Source of the DNA: Bacillota bacterium
Lineage (GTDB): Bacteria > Bacillota_A > Clostridia > Acetivibrionales > DUMB01
Direction: 5' to 3'
NCBI GenBank assembly: GCA_023621975.1
Contig: JAMOAC010000498.1
Location: 1-5,385, forward strand
Length of the DNA: 5,385 nucleotides
Shown piece by piece: positions 1 to 5,385 of this stretch. Under the pieces are notes generated by a model, which ran no database searches, was not told the DNA's origin, and saw nothing but the letters and a program-made list of their open reading frames with translations. A program made the translations under genes and the position numbers. How positions within the stretch are numbered: the stretch's first letter is position 1; every line of letters begins with the position of its first letter.

Positions 1-387
1 GCTTATTATTCGAGGGGAAGGAACTTTTGCAATGCTGTCGGTGATTATGGTTCTATTTTAATACTGATTCAAGCTGTTCTGTTTTTCCTGATATTTTATG
101 ACATTGAAACGGATAAGAGATTTATAAAAACAGTTTTCTCCGTGATTTCAATAATATCTTTAGATATATACCTTTGTTCATATATAAGTGACAGGGTTAT
201 TTACGGGCATGTCATGAGTAACATCTATACATCCCAGAATAAGATGATATATTACTTTATTCCAATTATTGTGACTACTTTTATCATGTCCGGCACTGCC
301 GGTTTTATAAGGTACAAAATAAATGACATCATATTTATTAAGAATAAACAATCATTGTACAAACTTGAAAATTCAAGCAAACTATAA
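1..387 (+). CDS. Membrane acyltransferase (acyltransferase 3 family), C-terminal part only
   Basis: The reading frame is open from the first base and ends at TAA 385-387, so only the last 128 residues are present and the start lies outside the window. The visible part is strongly hydrophobic, with likely membrane segments at about visible residues 18-34, 42-62 and 83-103, and a short basic tail (IRYKIND, then KNKQ) that is probably cytoplasmic. The segment SLDIYLCSYISD (residues 53-64) resembles the SLDIYL-type stretch near the C-terminus of acyltransferase 3 proteins, integral membrane enzymes that O-acylate surface polysaccharides or other cell-envelope glycans. Substrate cannot be told from this fragment, and the catalytic His/Arg-rich N-terminal part is missing. 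It is on the same strand as the polyamine operon but 262 bp upstream and functionally unrelated, so it is probably a separate unit. It could be another polytopic membrane protein; the family call is moderately secure. Confidence 0.65.
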   Translation, partial: AYYSRGRNFCNAVGDYGSILILIQAVLFFLIFYDIETDKRFIKTVFSVISIISLDIYLCSYISDRVIYGHVMSNIYTSQNKMIYYFIPIIVTTFIMSGTAGFIRYKINDIIFIKNKQSLYKLENSSKL

Positions 388-452
388 TAAAATCAAGAAA
401 ACTGAAATTTATACCGGCAATTTTCAGGAATTATAAAAAATCTTCAAAAATA

Positions 453-481
453 TTGCGATTTTTTGCTATATATGTAATAAT
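453..481 (+). promoter_or_regulatory. Weaker candidate sigma-A promoter (alternative)
   Basis: TTGCGA (453-458) and AATAAT (476-481) are separated by 17 bp, and a TG at 473-474 gives an extended -10 arrangement. The expected start would be near 488, which would put the palindrome at 501-520 inside the transcript. Matches of this quality are common by chance in DNA this AT-rich, so it is listed as an alternative to the better-scoring pair at 509-537. Confidence 0.25.
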
Positions 482-500
482 AAATTGATTTTTTCCAAAA

Positions 501-520
501 AACCCATTTTGAAATGGGTT
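501..520. repeat. Perfect 9-2-9 palindrome, possible operator overlapping the -35 box
   Basis: The arms AACCCATTT (501-509) and AAATGGGTT (512-520) are perfect reverse complements around the centre TG. The -35 hexamer TTGAAA (509-514) of the best promoter candidate lies inside it. A dyad placed over a -35 box is the usual geometry of a repressor operator, so a regulatory site for the polyamine operon is the favoured reading. As an RNA hairpin it would have only three G-C pairs and a very tight loop. On the + strand the following bases, ATATTTCC, are a poor U tract, so it is a poor terminator in that direction. On the - strand the stem is followed by TTTT and would make a slightly better terminator, but no - strand gene is seen here. 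No regulator family is recognised from the sequence. Confidence 0.5.
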
Positions 521-537
521 ATATTTCCAATTATTAT
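509..537 (+). promoter_or_regulatory. Best candidate sigma-A promoter for the polyamine operon
   Basis: TTGAAA (509-514) matches the TTGACA consensus at five of six positions. TATTAT (532-537) matches TATAAT at five of six, with an exact 17-bp spacer. Transcription would begin near 544 and give a leader of about 105 nucleotides before speA. The pair is the best spaced match found between the acyltransferase stop and speA. It is a by-eye call in AT-rich DNA and the start site is not proven. Confidence 0.45.
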
Positions 538-596
538 ATTTATAAAAAATGTATTTTAAAAAATATAGGCTGAATATTAAAACTGCATATTTAATG

Positions 597-638
597 CCTC
601 CTAAAAAAGGCTAACAACTATAATTCGGACAGGGGAGG
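597..638 (+). promoter_or_regulatory. speA ribosome binding site with an upstream complementary CCTCC element
   Basis: AGGGGAGG (631-638) is a strong Shine-Dalgarno sequence ending 11 bases before the TTG at 650, which supports that start. CCTCC at 597-601 is exactly complementary to GGAGG at 634-638, and T602 could add a G-U pair with G633. Pairing would leave a loop of about 30 bases and hide the ribosome binding site. A competing small hairpin, GCCT (596-599) with AGGC (608-611), would instead leave the site free. This may be a translational switch, or chance in a short leader. Confidence 0.35.
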
Positions 639-649
639 TAATAAAAGAA

Positions 650-2092
650 TTGGAACAAAAAAGTGCTCCGATATACGAGGCATTGGAAAAACACAGATTG
701 GACAGGATAGTGCACTTTGATGTACCAGGGCACAAAGGTGGAAGAGGAAATAAAGAGCTTACCGATTTTCTGGGAGAGAAATGCCTTAAGGTTGATGTAA
801 ACTCAATGAAATCCGTTGACAACTTAAATCATCCCGTATCGGTGATAAAGGAAGCTCAGGAATTAGCAGCAGAAGCTTTTGGAGCACAAAGCTGTTTCTT
901 TATCGTAGGCGGGACAACGGCGGCGGTTCAGGCAATGGTGATGTCTGCCTGTAAAGCCGGGGACAAAATAATTATGCCCAGAAATGTACATAAAAGTGCC
1001 ATAAATGCTCTTGTAATTTGCGGAGCTATTCCGGTATATGTTAATCCCGGTATTAATAAAAGGCTTGGCATAGCCCTGGGAATGTCCATTTCGGATGTAG
1101 AGAAGGCAATACAGGAAAACCCTGACGCCAAGGCAATTTTGGTAAACAATCCAACATATTACGGAATATGTTCAAACTTAAGAAAGATAGTTGAAATTGC
1201 CCATAGGCATAATATGCTTGTTTTGGTGGATGAAGCACACGGAACGCATTTTTATTTCGGAGAAAACATGCCTGTTTCTGCTATGAAAGCAGGGGCGGAT
1301 ATGGCGGCAGTGAGCATGCATAAGACGGGAGGCTCATTGACACAAAGCTCAATACTGCTTTGCGGGGAAAATGTAAACAGCGATTATGTAAGGCAGATAA
1401 TAGGCCTGACACAGACTACAAGCGCATCTTATTTGCTGCTTGTATCTCTTGACCTTGCCAGAAGGAATTTAAGCCTGAACGGAGCTGATATTTTCAGAAG
1501 GACCGTAGAGCTGGCTGAATATGCAAGGGATGAAATAAACAGGCTTGGCGGTTATTATGCTTTTTCAACTGAAATAATCAATAATGACACCGTTTACGAT
1601 TTTGACATTACCAAGCTTTCAATAAATACAAGGGACATAGGACTTGCAGGGGTTGAAGTATATGACATACTCAGGGACGATTACGGAATCCAGGTCGAAT
1701 TCGGTGATTTGGGAAATATTCTTGCCATAGTTTCTGCAGGAGACAGGGCCAAGGAAATTGAAAGGCTGATTTCTGCTCTTTATGAAATCAAAAGGCTATA
1801 TTCAAAAGACCCTACAGGAATGTATGACCTCACCTATATAGACCCTGAAGTTGTATATGCTCCCCAGCAGGCCTTTTACGGAAGTAAAAAAGCTGTATTT
1901 ATCAAAGACAGTGCGGGCATGATAAGTGGTGAATTTGTTATGACATATCCTCCCGGCATCCCTATATTGGCTCCGGGCGAGCGCATAACAGAGGAAATAA
2001 TAAATTATATTACCTATGCAAAGGAAAAAGGCAGCCTGCTGATGGGGACACAGGATATGAACGTTGAAAAAATATATGTCTTGGAGGAATAA
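650..2092 (+). CDS. speA: Arginine decarboxylase, PLP-dependent (Orn/Lys/Arg decarboxylase family)
   Basis: Converts arginine to agmatine and CO2, the first step of this cytoplasmic polyamine pathway. The 480-residue protein has the short Gram-positive architecture of the aspartate-aminotransferase-fold decarboxylases, without the N-terminal regulator-like wing domain of the enterobacterial inducible enzymes; Bacillus SpeA is of similar length. Visible landmarks are PGHKGG (26-31), the phosphate-binding region around GGTT (87-90), VDEAHG (193-198) with Asp194 and His197 contacting the cofactor, and SMHK (222-225) with Lys225 as the Schiff-base lysine. The C-terminal domain carries the conserved YPPGIPILAPGE (433-444). 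The start is TTG at 650: no in-frame ATG or GTG lies between the Shine-Dalgarno (631-638) and this codon. The stop at 2090-2092 is 5 bp before speE. The family also includes lysine and ornithine decarboxylases; arginine specificity is inferred from the agmatinase gene in the same operon. Confidence 0.93.
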   Translation: MEQKSAPIYEALEKHRLDRIVHFDVPGHKGGRGNKELTDFLGEKCLKVDVNSMKSVDNLNHPVSVIKEAQELAAEAFGAQSCFFIVGGTTAAVQAMVMSACKAGDKIIMPRNVHKSAINALVICGAIPVYVNPGINKRLGIALGMSISDVEKAIQENPDAKAILVNNPTYYGICSNLRKIVEIAHRHNMLVLVDEAHGTHFYFGENMPVSAMKAGADMAAVSMHKTGGSLTQSSILLCGENVNSDYVRQIIGLTQTTSASYLLLVSLDLARRNLSLNGADIFRRTVELAEYARDEINRLGGYYAFSTEIINNDTVYDFDITKLSINTRDIGLAGVEVYDILRDDYGIQVEFGDLGNILAIVSAGDRAKEIERLISALYEIKRLYSKDPTGMYDLTYIDPEVVYAPQQAFYGSKKAVFIKDSAGMISGEFVMTYPPGIPILAPGERITEEIINYITYAKEKGSLLMGTQDMNVEKIYVLEE

Positions 2093-2097
2093 GAGCT

Positions 2098-2949
2098 ATG
2101 GAGCTATGGTACACTGAAAACCACACGGAAAACGTAAGGTTTTCAATAAAGGTTGACAGGCAACTTGTCAGTGTGGAAAGTGAGTTTCAAAGAATAGATG
2201 TGTTTGAATCCTATGAATTCGGAAGGATATTGGTCCTTGACGGCTATTTGATGCTGACCGAAAAGGATGAATTCATGTACCATGAAATGATAACCCATGT
2301 ACCCATGGCAGTTAATCCGGATATTAGGGATGTTCTTGTAATTGGGGCTGGTGACGGAGGTACGATAAGGGAACTTGCAAGATATGATTCAATAAAAAGA
2401 ATAGATATGGTTGAAATAGATAAAATGGTCATTGAAATATGCAAGGAATATATTCCGCAGACAGCTTCGAAGCTGGACGACGAAAGGGTAAATATATACT
2501 ATGAAGATGGATTAAAATTTGTCCGCAGCAGGCAGAACGAATACGACCTTATAATTGTTGATTCCACTGACCCCTTTGGCCCCGGAGAGACCCTGTTTAC
2601 AAGGGAGTTTTACGGGAACTGCTATAAAGCACTGAAGGAAGACGGAATATTGGTTAATCAGAACGAAAGCCCATATTATCCCAATGATGCAAAAGCAATG
2701 CAAAAGGCGCACAAGATAATAAAATCCATATTTCCTGTGGCACGTGTTTACCAGGCACATATTCCGACCTATCCGTCAGGCCACTGGATATTTGGCTTTG
2801 CGTCCAAAAAGTATGACCCTGTAAAAGACCTGAAGGAGGAAAGGTGGAATTCACTGGGCATAAAAACGAAATACTACAATACTGATTTACATAAAGGTTC
2901 CTTTGCCGTCCCCAATTATGTAAAGGAGCTGTTGGAAAATGCTGAATAA
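2098..2949 (+). CDS. speE: Spermidine synthase (polyamine aminopropyltransferase)
   Basis: Transfers the aminopropyl group of decarboxylated S-adenosylmethionine to an amine, normally putrescine, giving spermidine and methylthioadenosine. The 283-residue length is typical. The N-terminal beta domain begins MELWYTE and leads to LDGYLMLTEKDEFMYHEM (48-64), where Tyr61, His62 and Glu63 belong to the substrate pocket. The Rossmann-like domain has the nucleotide-binding GAGDGG (83-88), the ribose-binding acidic residue Glu106 in VEID, the DG pair at 137-138, and the catalytic motif DSTDPFGPGETLF (155-167) with Asp155 as general base. NQNESPYY (187-194) and IPTYPSGHW (222-230) are also family landmarks. 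The Shine-Dalgarno GGAGG (2083-2087) is inside the end of speA, and the coding region overlaps speB by 11 bp, so translation is probably coupled. The acceptor could instead be agmatine, or spermidine to give spermine; motifs alone do not decide. No speD is visible nearby. Confidence 0.93.
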   Translation: MELWYTENHTENVRFSIKVDRQLVSVESEFQRIDVFESYEFGRILVLDGYLMLTEKDEFMYHEMITHVPMAVNPDIRDVLVIGAGDGGTIRELARYDSIKRIDMVEIDKMVIEICKEYIPQTASKLDDERVNIYYEDGLKFVRSRQNEYDLIIVDSTDPFGPGETLFTREFYGNCYKALKEDGILVNQNESPYYPNDAKAMQKAHKIIKSIFPVARVYQAHIPTYPSGHWIFGFASKKYDPVKDLKEERWNSLGIKTKYYNTDLHKGSFAVPNYVKELLENAE

Positions 2950-3790
2950 AAACGTTCACACTATTTTAGGCTGTGACAATGATTACAGTGAAAGCAGGAT
3001 TGTAGTTTTCGGCGCTCCTTTTGACGGTACAACATCATACCGCCCGGGTGCCCGTTTTGCAAGTTCGGCTATCCGGAATGAAAGTTACTCAATAGAAACG
3101 TACAGCCCCTACCAGGATAAGGACCTGGAAGATATTTGCGTATTTGACGGAGGAGACCTGGATTTGCCCTTTGGCAATGTAGCAAAGGCATTGGAGGAAA
3201 TCGAAAAGTTTGTATCCAGGATAGTGGGAGACGGAAAAATCCCGCTGATGATTGGCGGGGAGCATTTGGTAACTCTGGGGGCTGTCAGGGCAGCCGTCAG
3301 GTACCATGAGAACCTTCATATAATACATTTCGACGCACACGCAGATTTGAGAGATGAGTATTTGGGGGAAAAATTGTCCCATGCAACGGTTATGAGAAGG
3401 TGCTGGGACCTGACCGGGGATGGCAGAATATATCAGCTTGGAATAAGAAGCGGCTGCAGGGAAGAAATTTATTGGGGAAGAAATCATGTGGAAACATGCT
3501 TTTTCAACTTTGACAGTTTGGATTCAATAATAACAGTTTTAAAAGATAAACCCGTTTATTTGACCATTGACCTTGATGTTCTGGATTCTTCTGTATTTCC
3601 AGGGACTGGGACCCCGGAAGCAGGCGGGGTGACTTTCAATGACTTGCTGGATGCCCTAATAAAAGTGTCCAAATTAAACATTGTGGCAGCAGACATGACG
3701 GAGTTGTCTCCGCCGCTTGATCATTCAGGCGCCTCTACGGCACTTGCGTGTAAACTGCTGAGAGAGATATTGTTATTAATGCATAAATAA
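2939..3790 (+). CDS. speB: Agmatinase (agmatine ureohydrolase), arginase/ureohydrolase family
   Basis: Hydrolyses agmatine to putrescine and urea using a binuclear manganese centre. The 283-residue protein shows the full set of metal-binding motifs: GGEH (106-109, His109), DAHAD (132-136, Asp132, His134, Asp136) and DLD (211-213, Asp211, Asp213). Also visible are the family loop PGTGTPEAGG (221-230) and DMTELSPP (252-259) with Glu255. SHATVMRR (147-154) is the usual substrate-side stretch. The start ATG at 2939 lies within the last codons of speE; the ribosome binding site AAAGGAG (2922-2928) sits 10 bases upstream. One small deviation is Asp216-Ser217 where many relatives have Asp-Pro after the DxD motif. 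Because it follows speE directly, the enzyme may alternatively, or also, act on N1-aminopropylagmatine to give spermidine, as known for the Thermus-type pathway. Arginase, formiminoglutamase or guanidinobutyrase activity is less likely given speA. Confidence 0.92.
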   Translation: MLNKNVHTILGCDNDYSESRIVVFGAPFDGTTSYRPGARFASSAIRNESYSIETYSPYQDKDLEDICVFDGGDLDLPFGNVAKALEEIEKFVSRIVGDGKIPLMIGGEHLVTLGAVRAAVRYHENLHIIHFDAHADLRDEYLGEKLSHATVMRRCWDLTGDGRIYQLGIRSGCREEIYWGRNHVETCFFNFDSLDSIITVLKDKPVYLTIDLDVLDSSVFPGTGTPEAGGVTFNDLLDALIKVSKLNIVAADMTELSPPLDHSGASTALACKLLREILLLMHK

Positions 3791-3831
3791 ACCTGATTAT
3801 TGAAAGATAAACCAAAGAAGGAGGAATGATT

Positions 3832-5031
3832 ATGGGAAAAGCGTTGATAATAGGAGCCGGTGGAGTTGCCGGTGTAGTTGTTCATAAGTGTGTCCAGAAT
3901 CCCGATGTGTTTGAAGAGATTTGCATTGCAAGCAGGACAAAATCAAAATGTGATGCATTAAAGCAGAAACTTGAAGGAAATAAGACAAAAATCCAGACAG
4001 CACAGGTGGATGCAAACAATACCGACGAGGTAATTGCCCTGATTAATGAGTTTAAGCCTGATATTGTAATCAATGTTGCATTGCCATACCAGGATTTGCC
4101 TATTATGGATGCATGCCTTGCAACAAAAACCCATTACCTGGACACAGCAAATTATGAGCCACCTGACGTTCCGAAATTTGAATACAAATGGCAATGGGCG
4201 TATAAAGAAAGGTATGAACAGGCGGGGATCACCGCAGTACTTGGATGCGGTTTCGACCCGGGCGTAACCGGTGTATTTACGGCTTATGCCATGAAGCACC
4301 ATTTTGACGAGATTCATTATATTGACATACTGGATGCCAATGCAGGAGACCACGGCTATCCCTTTGCCACCAATTTCAATCCTGAAATAAACATACGTGA
4401 AGTTACGGCAAAAGGCAGGTACTGGGAAAACGGAGAGTGGATTGAGACTGAACCCCTTGAGATAAAAAGAAAGTACAATTTCCCTGAGATAGGAGAAAAG
4501 GATATTTACCTCCTTTACCATGAAGAACTTGAATCTCTCGTGAAAAACGTGAAAGGATTAAAGAGAATAAGATTCTGGATGACTTTTTCGGAAAGTTACC
4601 TTACCCATCTGAGGGTTTTGCAAAATGTGGGCATGACCTCAATAAAACCTATCGAGTTTGAAGGCAAGATGATTCAGCCCCTGCAGTTTTTAAAGGCAGT
4701 CCTGCCTGATCCTGCAACCCTGGGGCCGAGGACAAAGGGTAAAACAAATATAGGATGCATTTTCCAGGGCGTGAAAGACGGAAAACCGAAAAAATATTAT
4801 CTTTATAATGTCTGTGACCACCAGGAATGCTACAGGGAGGTCGGAGCCCAGGCTGTTTCCTATACAACGGGAGTACCTGCAATGATCGGGGCAATGATGG
4901 TTTTGACCGGTAAATGGAAAAAGCCGGGCGTGTACAATGTAGAAGAATTTGATCCGGATCCATTTATGGACGCATTAAACAAATACGGCTTACCGTGGAA
5001 AGAAAGCTTTTCCCCGGAGCTGGTGGACTAG
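3832..5031 (+). CDS. Carboxynorspermidine/carboxyspermidine dehydrogenase (saccharopine dehydrogenase-like)
   Basis: Reductively condenses aspartate beta-semialdehyde with a diamine, using NADPH, to form carboxyspermidine (from putrescine) or carboxynorspermidine (from diaminopropane). The 399-residue length fits the family. The N-terminus is a Rossmann fold with GAGGVAG (8-14), followed by CIASRTKSKC (31-40), where Ser34/Arg35 lie in the usual NADP phosphate-contact position. NVALPYQDLP (81-90), the conserved LGCGFDPGVTGVF (137-149) and CDHQECYREVGAQAV (328-342) are typical of the LYS1-like saccharopine dehydrogenase family. Two in-frame ATGs exist, at 3826 and 3832. The Shine-Dalgarno AAGGAGG (3818-3824) leaves 1 base to the first and 7 to the second, so 3832 is chosen; this also gives the normal MGKALIIGAGG beginning. 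It lies 41 bp after speB and 9 bp before nspC, its pathway partner, which excludes a true saccharopine/lysine role with good confidence. Putrescine or agmatine is the likely amine here, since no diaminopropane-producing gene is visible. Confidence 0.9.
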   Translation: MGKALIIGAGGVAGVVVHKCVQNPDVFEEICIASRTKSKCDALKQKLEGNKTKIQTAQVDANNTDEVIALINEFKPDIVINVALPYQDLPIMDACLATKTHYLDTANYEPPDVPKFEYKWQWAYKERYEQAGITAVLGCGFDPGVTGVFTAYAMKHHFDEIHYIDILDANAGDHGYPFATNFNPEINIREVTAKGRYWENGEWIETEPLEIKRKYNFPEIGEKDIYLLYHEELESLVKNVKGLKRIRFWMTFSESYLTHLRVLQNVGMTSIKPIEFEGKMIQPLQFLKAVLPDPATLGPRTKGKTNIGCIFQGVKDGKPKKYYLYNVCDHQECYREVGAQAVSYTTGVPAMIGAMMVLTGKWKKPGVYNVEEFDPDPFMDALNKYGLPWKESFSPELVD

Positions 5032-5040
5032 GGTGAAAGT

Positions 5041-5385
5041 ATGGACATAAATTTTGAAAAACTGCCTACACCGGTATATATTGTTGATGAAAGGCTTCTT
5101 GTAAAAAATCTGGAAATTTTAAAAAGTGTCATGGACAGGACGGGCTGCCGCATTCTCCTGGCTCAAAAGGCATTTTCAATGTATTGCCTGTACCCGCTGA
5201 TAGGGCAGTATTTAAGCGGTACTGCCGCAAGTTCTCTGTTTGAGGCAAGGCTTGGATATGAAGAGATGAAAGGCAGGGAAGTCCACATTTATTCTCCTGC
5301 GTACAAAGAAGAAGAATTTGACGAAATAATGGAGATATGCGACCATATAATATTTAATTCTTTTTCCCAGTGGGACAGGTTTAAA
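5041..5385 (+). CDS. nspC: Carboxynorspermidine/carboxyspermidine decarboxylase, N-terminal part (runs off the window)
   Basis: Decarboxylates carboxyspermidine or carboxynorspermidine to spermidine or norspermidine, completing the route begun by the preceding dehydrogenase. Only the first 115 codons are present; full-length family members have roughly 370-400 residues. The protein belongs to the alanine racemase-like (fold type III) PLP decarboxylases. LPTPVYIVDE (8-17) is the usual beginning, LLAQKAFSM (39-47) contains the cofactor lysine Lys43, and GTAASSLFEARLG (60-72) is a strongly conserved family stretch. The frame stays open to the last base. The start ATG lies 9 bp after the dehydrogenase stop; the ribosome binding site is a modest AGGGTG (5030-5035) overlapping that stop codon, which suggests translational coupling. 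Diaminopimelate, ornithine or arginine decarboxylases of the same fold are less likely, given the dehydrogenase next door. Confidence 0.9.
   Translation, partial: MDINFEKLPTPVYIVDERLLVKNLEILKSVMDRTGCRILLAQKAFSMYCLYPLIGQYLSGTAASSLFEARLGYEEMKGREVHIYSPAYKEEEFDEIMEICDHIIFNSFSQWDRFK

Larger units (their letters stand above)
388..649. other. AT-rich intergenic and leader region upstream of the polyamine operon
   Basis: This 262-bp stretch has no credible coding sequence. It is far richer in A and T than the flanking genes. It contains two candidate sigma-A promoters, a 9-2-9 palindrome and the speA ribosome binding site, each listed separately. I see no GC-rich stem followed by a T run on the + strand, so the end of the upstream acyltransferase transcript is not marked by a convincing intrinsic terminator. 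I recognise no known riboswitch class here, but the leader is too AT-rich for confident folding by eye. Confidence 0.7.

Noticed and set aside
402..427. Inverted repeat CTGAAA...TTTCAG considered as the acyltransferase terminator
   Set aside because: The stem is AT-rich with six clean pairs, then a bulge, and the following sequence GAATTATAAAAAA is not a U tract.
446..463. AAAAAT / ATTTTT hairpin followed by T residues, considered as a terminator
   Set aside because: The stem has no G-C pairs and would not be stable; it is expected by chance in this AT-rich stretch.
619..624. A perfect TATAAT hexamer just upstream of speA
   Set aside because: It would start transcription at about 631, inside the ribosome binding site, and the position 17 bp upstream (GCCTCC) is not a -35 box.
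3787..3813. Seven-base direct repeat ATAAACC (3787-3793 and 3807-3813) between speB and the dehydrogenase gene
   Set aside because: Too short and too simple in composition to mean anything; no sign of a promoter or terminator attached to it.
3826..3831. Upstream ATG at 3826 as the start of the dehydrogenase
   Set aside because: Only one base separates it from the Shine-Dalgarno AAGGAGG; the ATG at 3832 has a normal spacing of 7 and gives the usual N-terminus of the family.
3958..4521. Long open frame of 187 codons on the - strand
   Set aside because: It lies wholly opposite the well-supported dehydrogenase gene and its translation is cysteine-rich and resembles no protein I recognise; it is a shadow of the + strand gene.
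3832..5031. Reading this gene as a lysine-pathway saccharopine dehydrogenase
   Set aside because: The fold is shared, but its position directly before nspC and after speA-speE-speB fits carboxy(nor)spermidine dehydrogenase, and no lysine-pathway partner is present.

Overview
The window looks like the chromosome of a low-GC, Gram-positive anaerobe of the clostridial type. The grounds are strong AGGAGG-like ribosome binding sites, very AT-rich intergenic DNA, heavy use of AGA/AGG for arginine, and protein sequences that read like those of cellulolytic thermophilic clostridia (Acetivibrio/Clostridium thermocellum group). The genus is an inference from memory; no search was run.

Layout. Positions 1-387 hold the 3' end of a membrane acyltransferase gene. 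Positions 388-649 are an AT-rich intergenic region with a candidate sigma-A promoter whose -35 hexamer lies inside a 9-2-9 palindrome, followed by a leader that could fold over the next ribosome binding site. From 650 to the right edge, five genes run on the + strand in a tight row: arginine decarboxylase (speA, TTG start), spermidine synthase (speE), agmatinase (speB), carboxy(nor)spermidine dehydrogenase, and the first 115 codons of carboxy(nor)spermidine decarboxylase (nspC). Gaps are 5 bp, an 11-bp overlap, 41 bp and 9 bp, so this is almost certainly one operon.

Function. The operon turns arginine into agmatine (SpeA) and agmatine into putrescine (SpeB). It then encodes two chemically different ways of adding an aminopropyl group. 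SpeE takes the group from decarboxylated S-adenosylmethionine. The dehydrogenase/NspC pair takes carbon from aspartate semialdehyde by reductive condensation and then decarboxylates. No S-adenosylmethionine decarboxylase (speD) is visible here. The co-occurrence of both routes is the most interesting point: they could be redundant, could act in series to make a tetraamine such as spermine, or could act on agmatine before SpeB removes urea. No RNA gene, mobile element or CRISPR array was seen.
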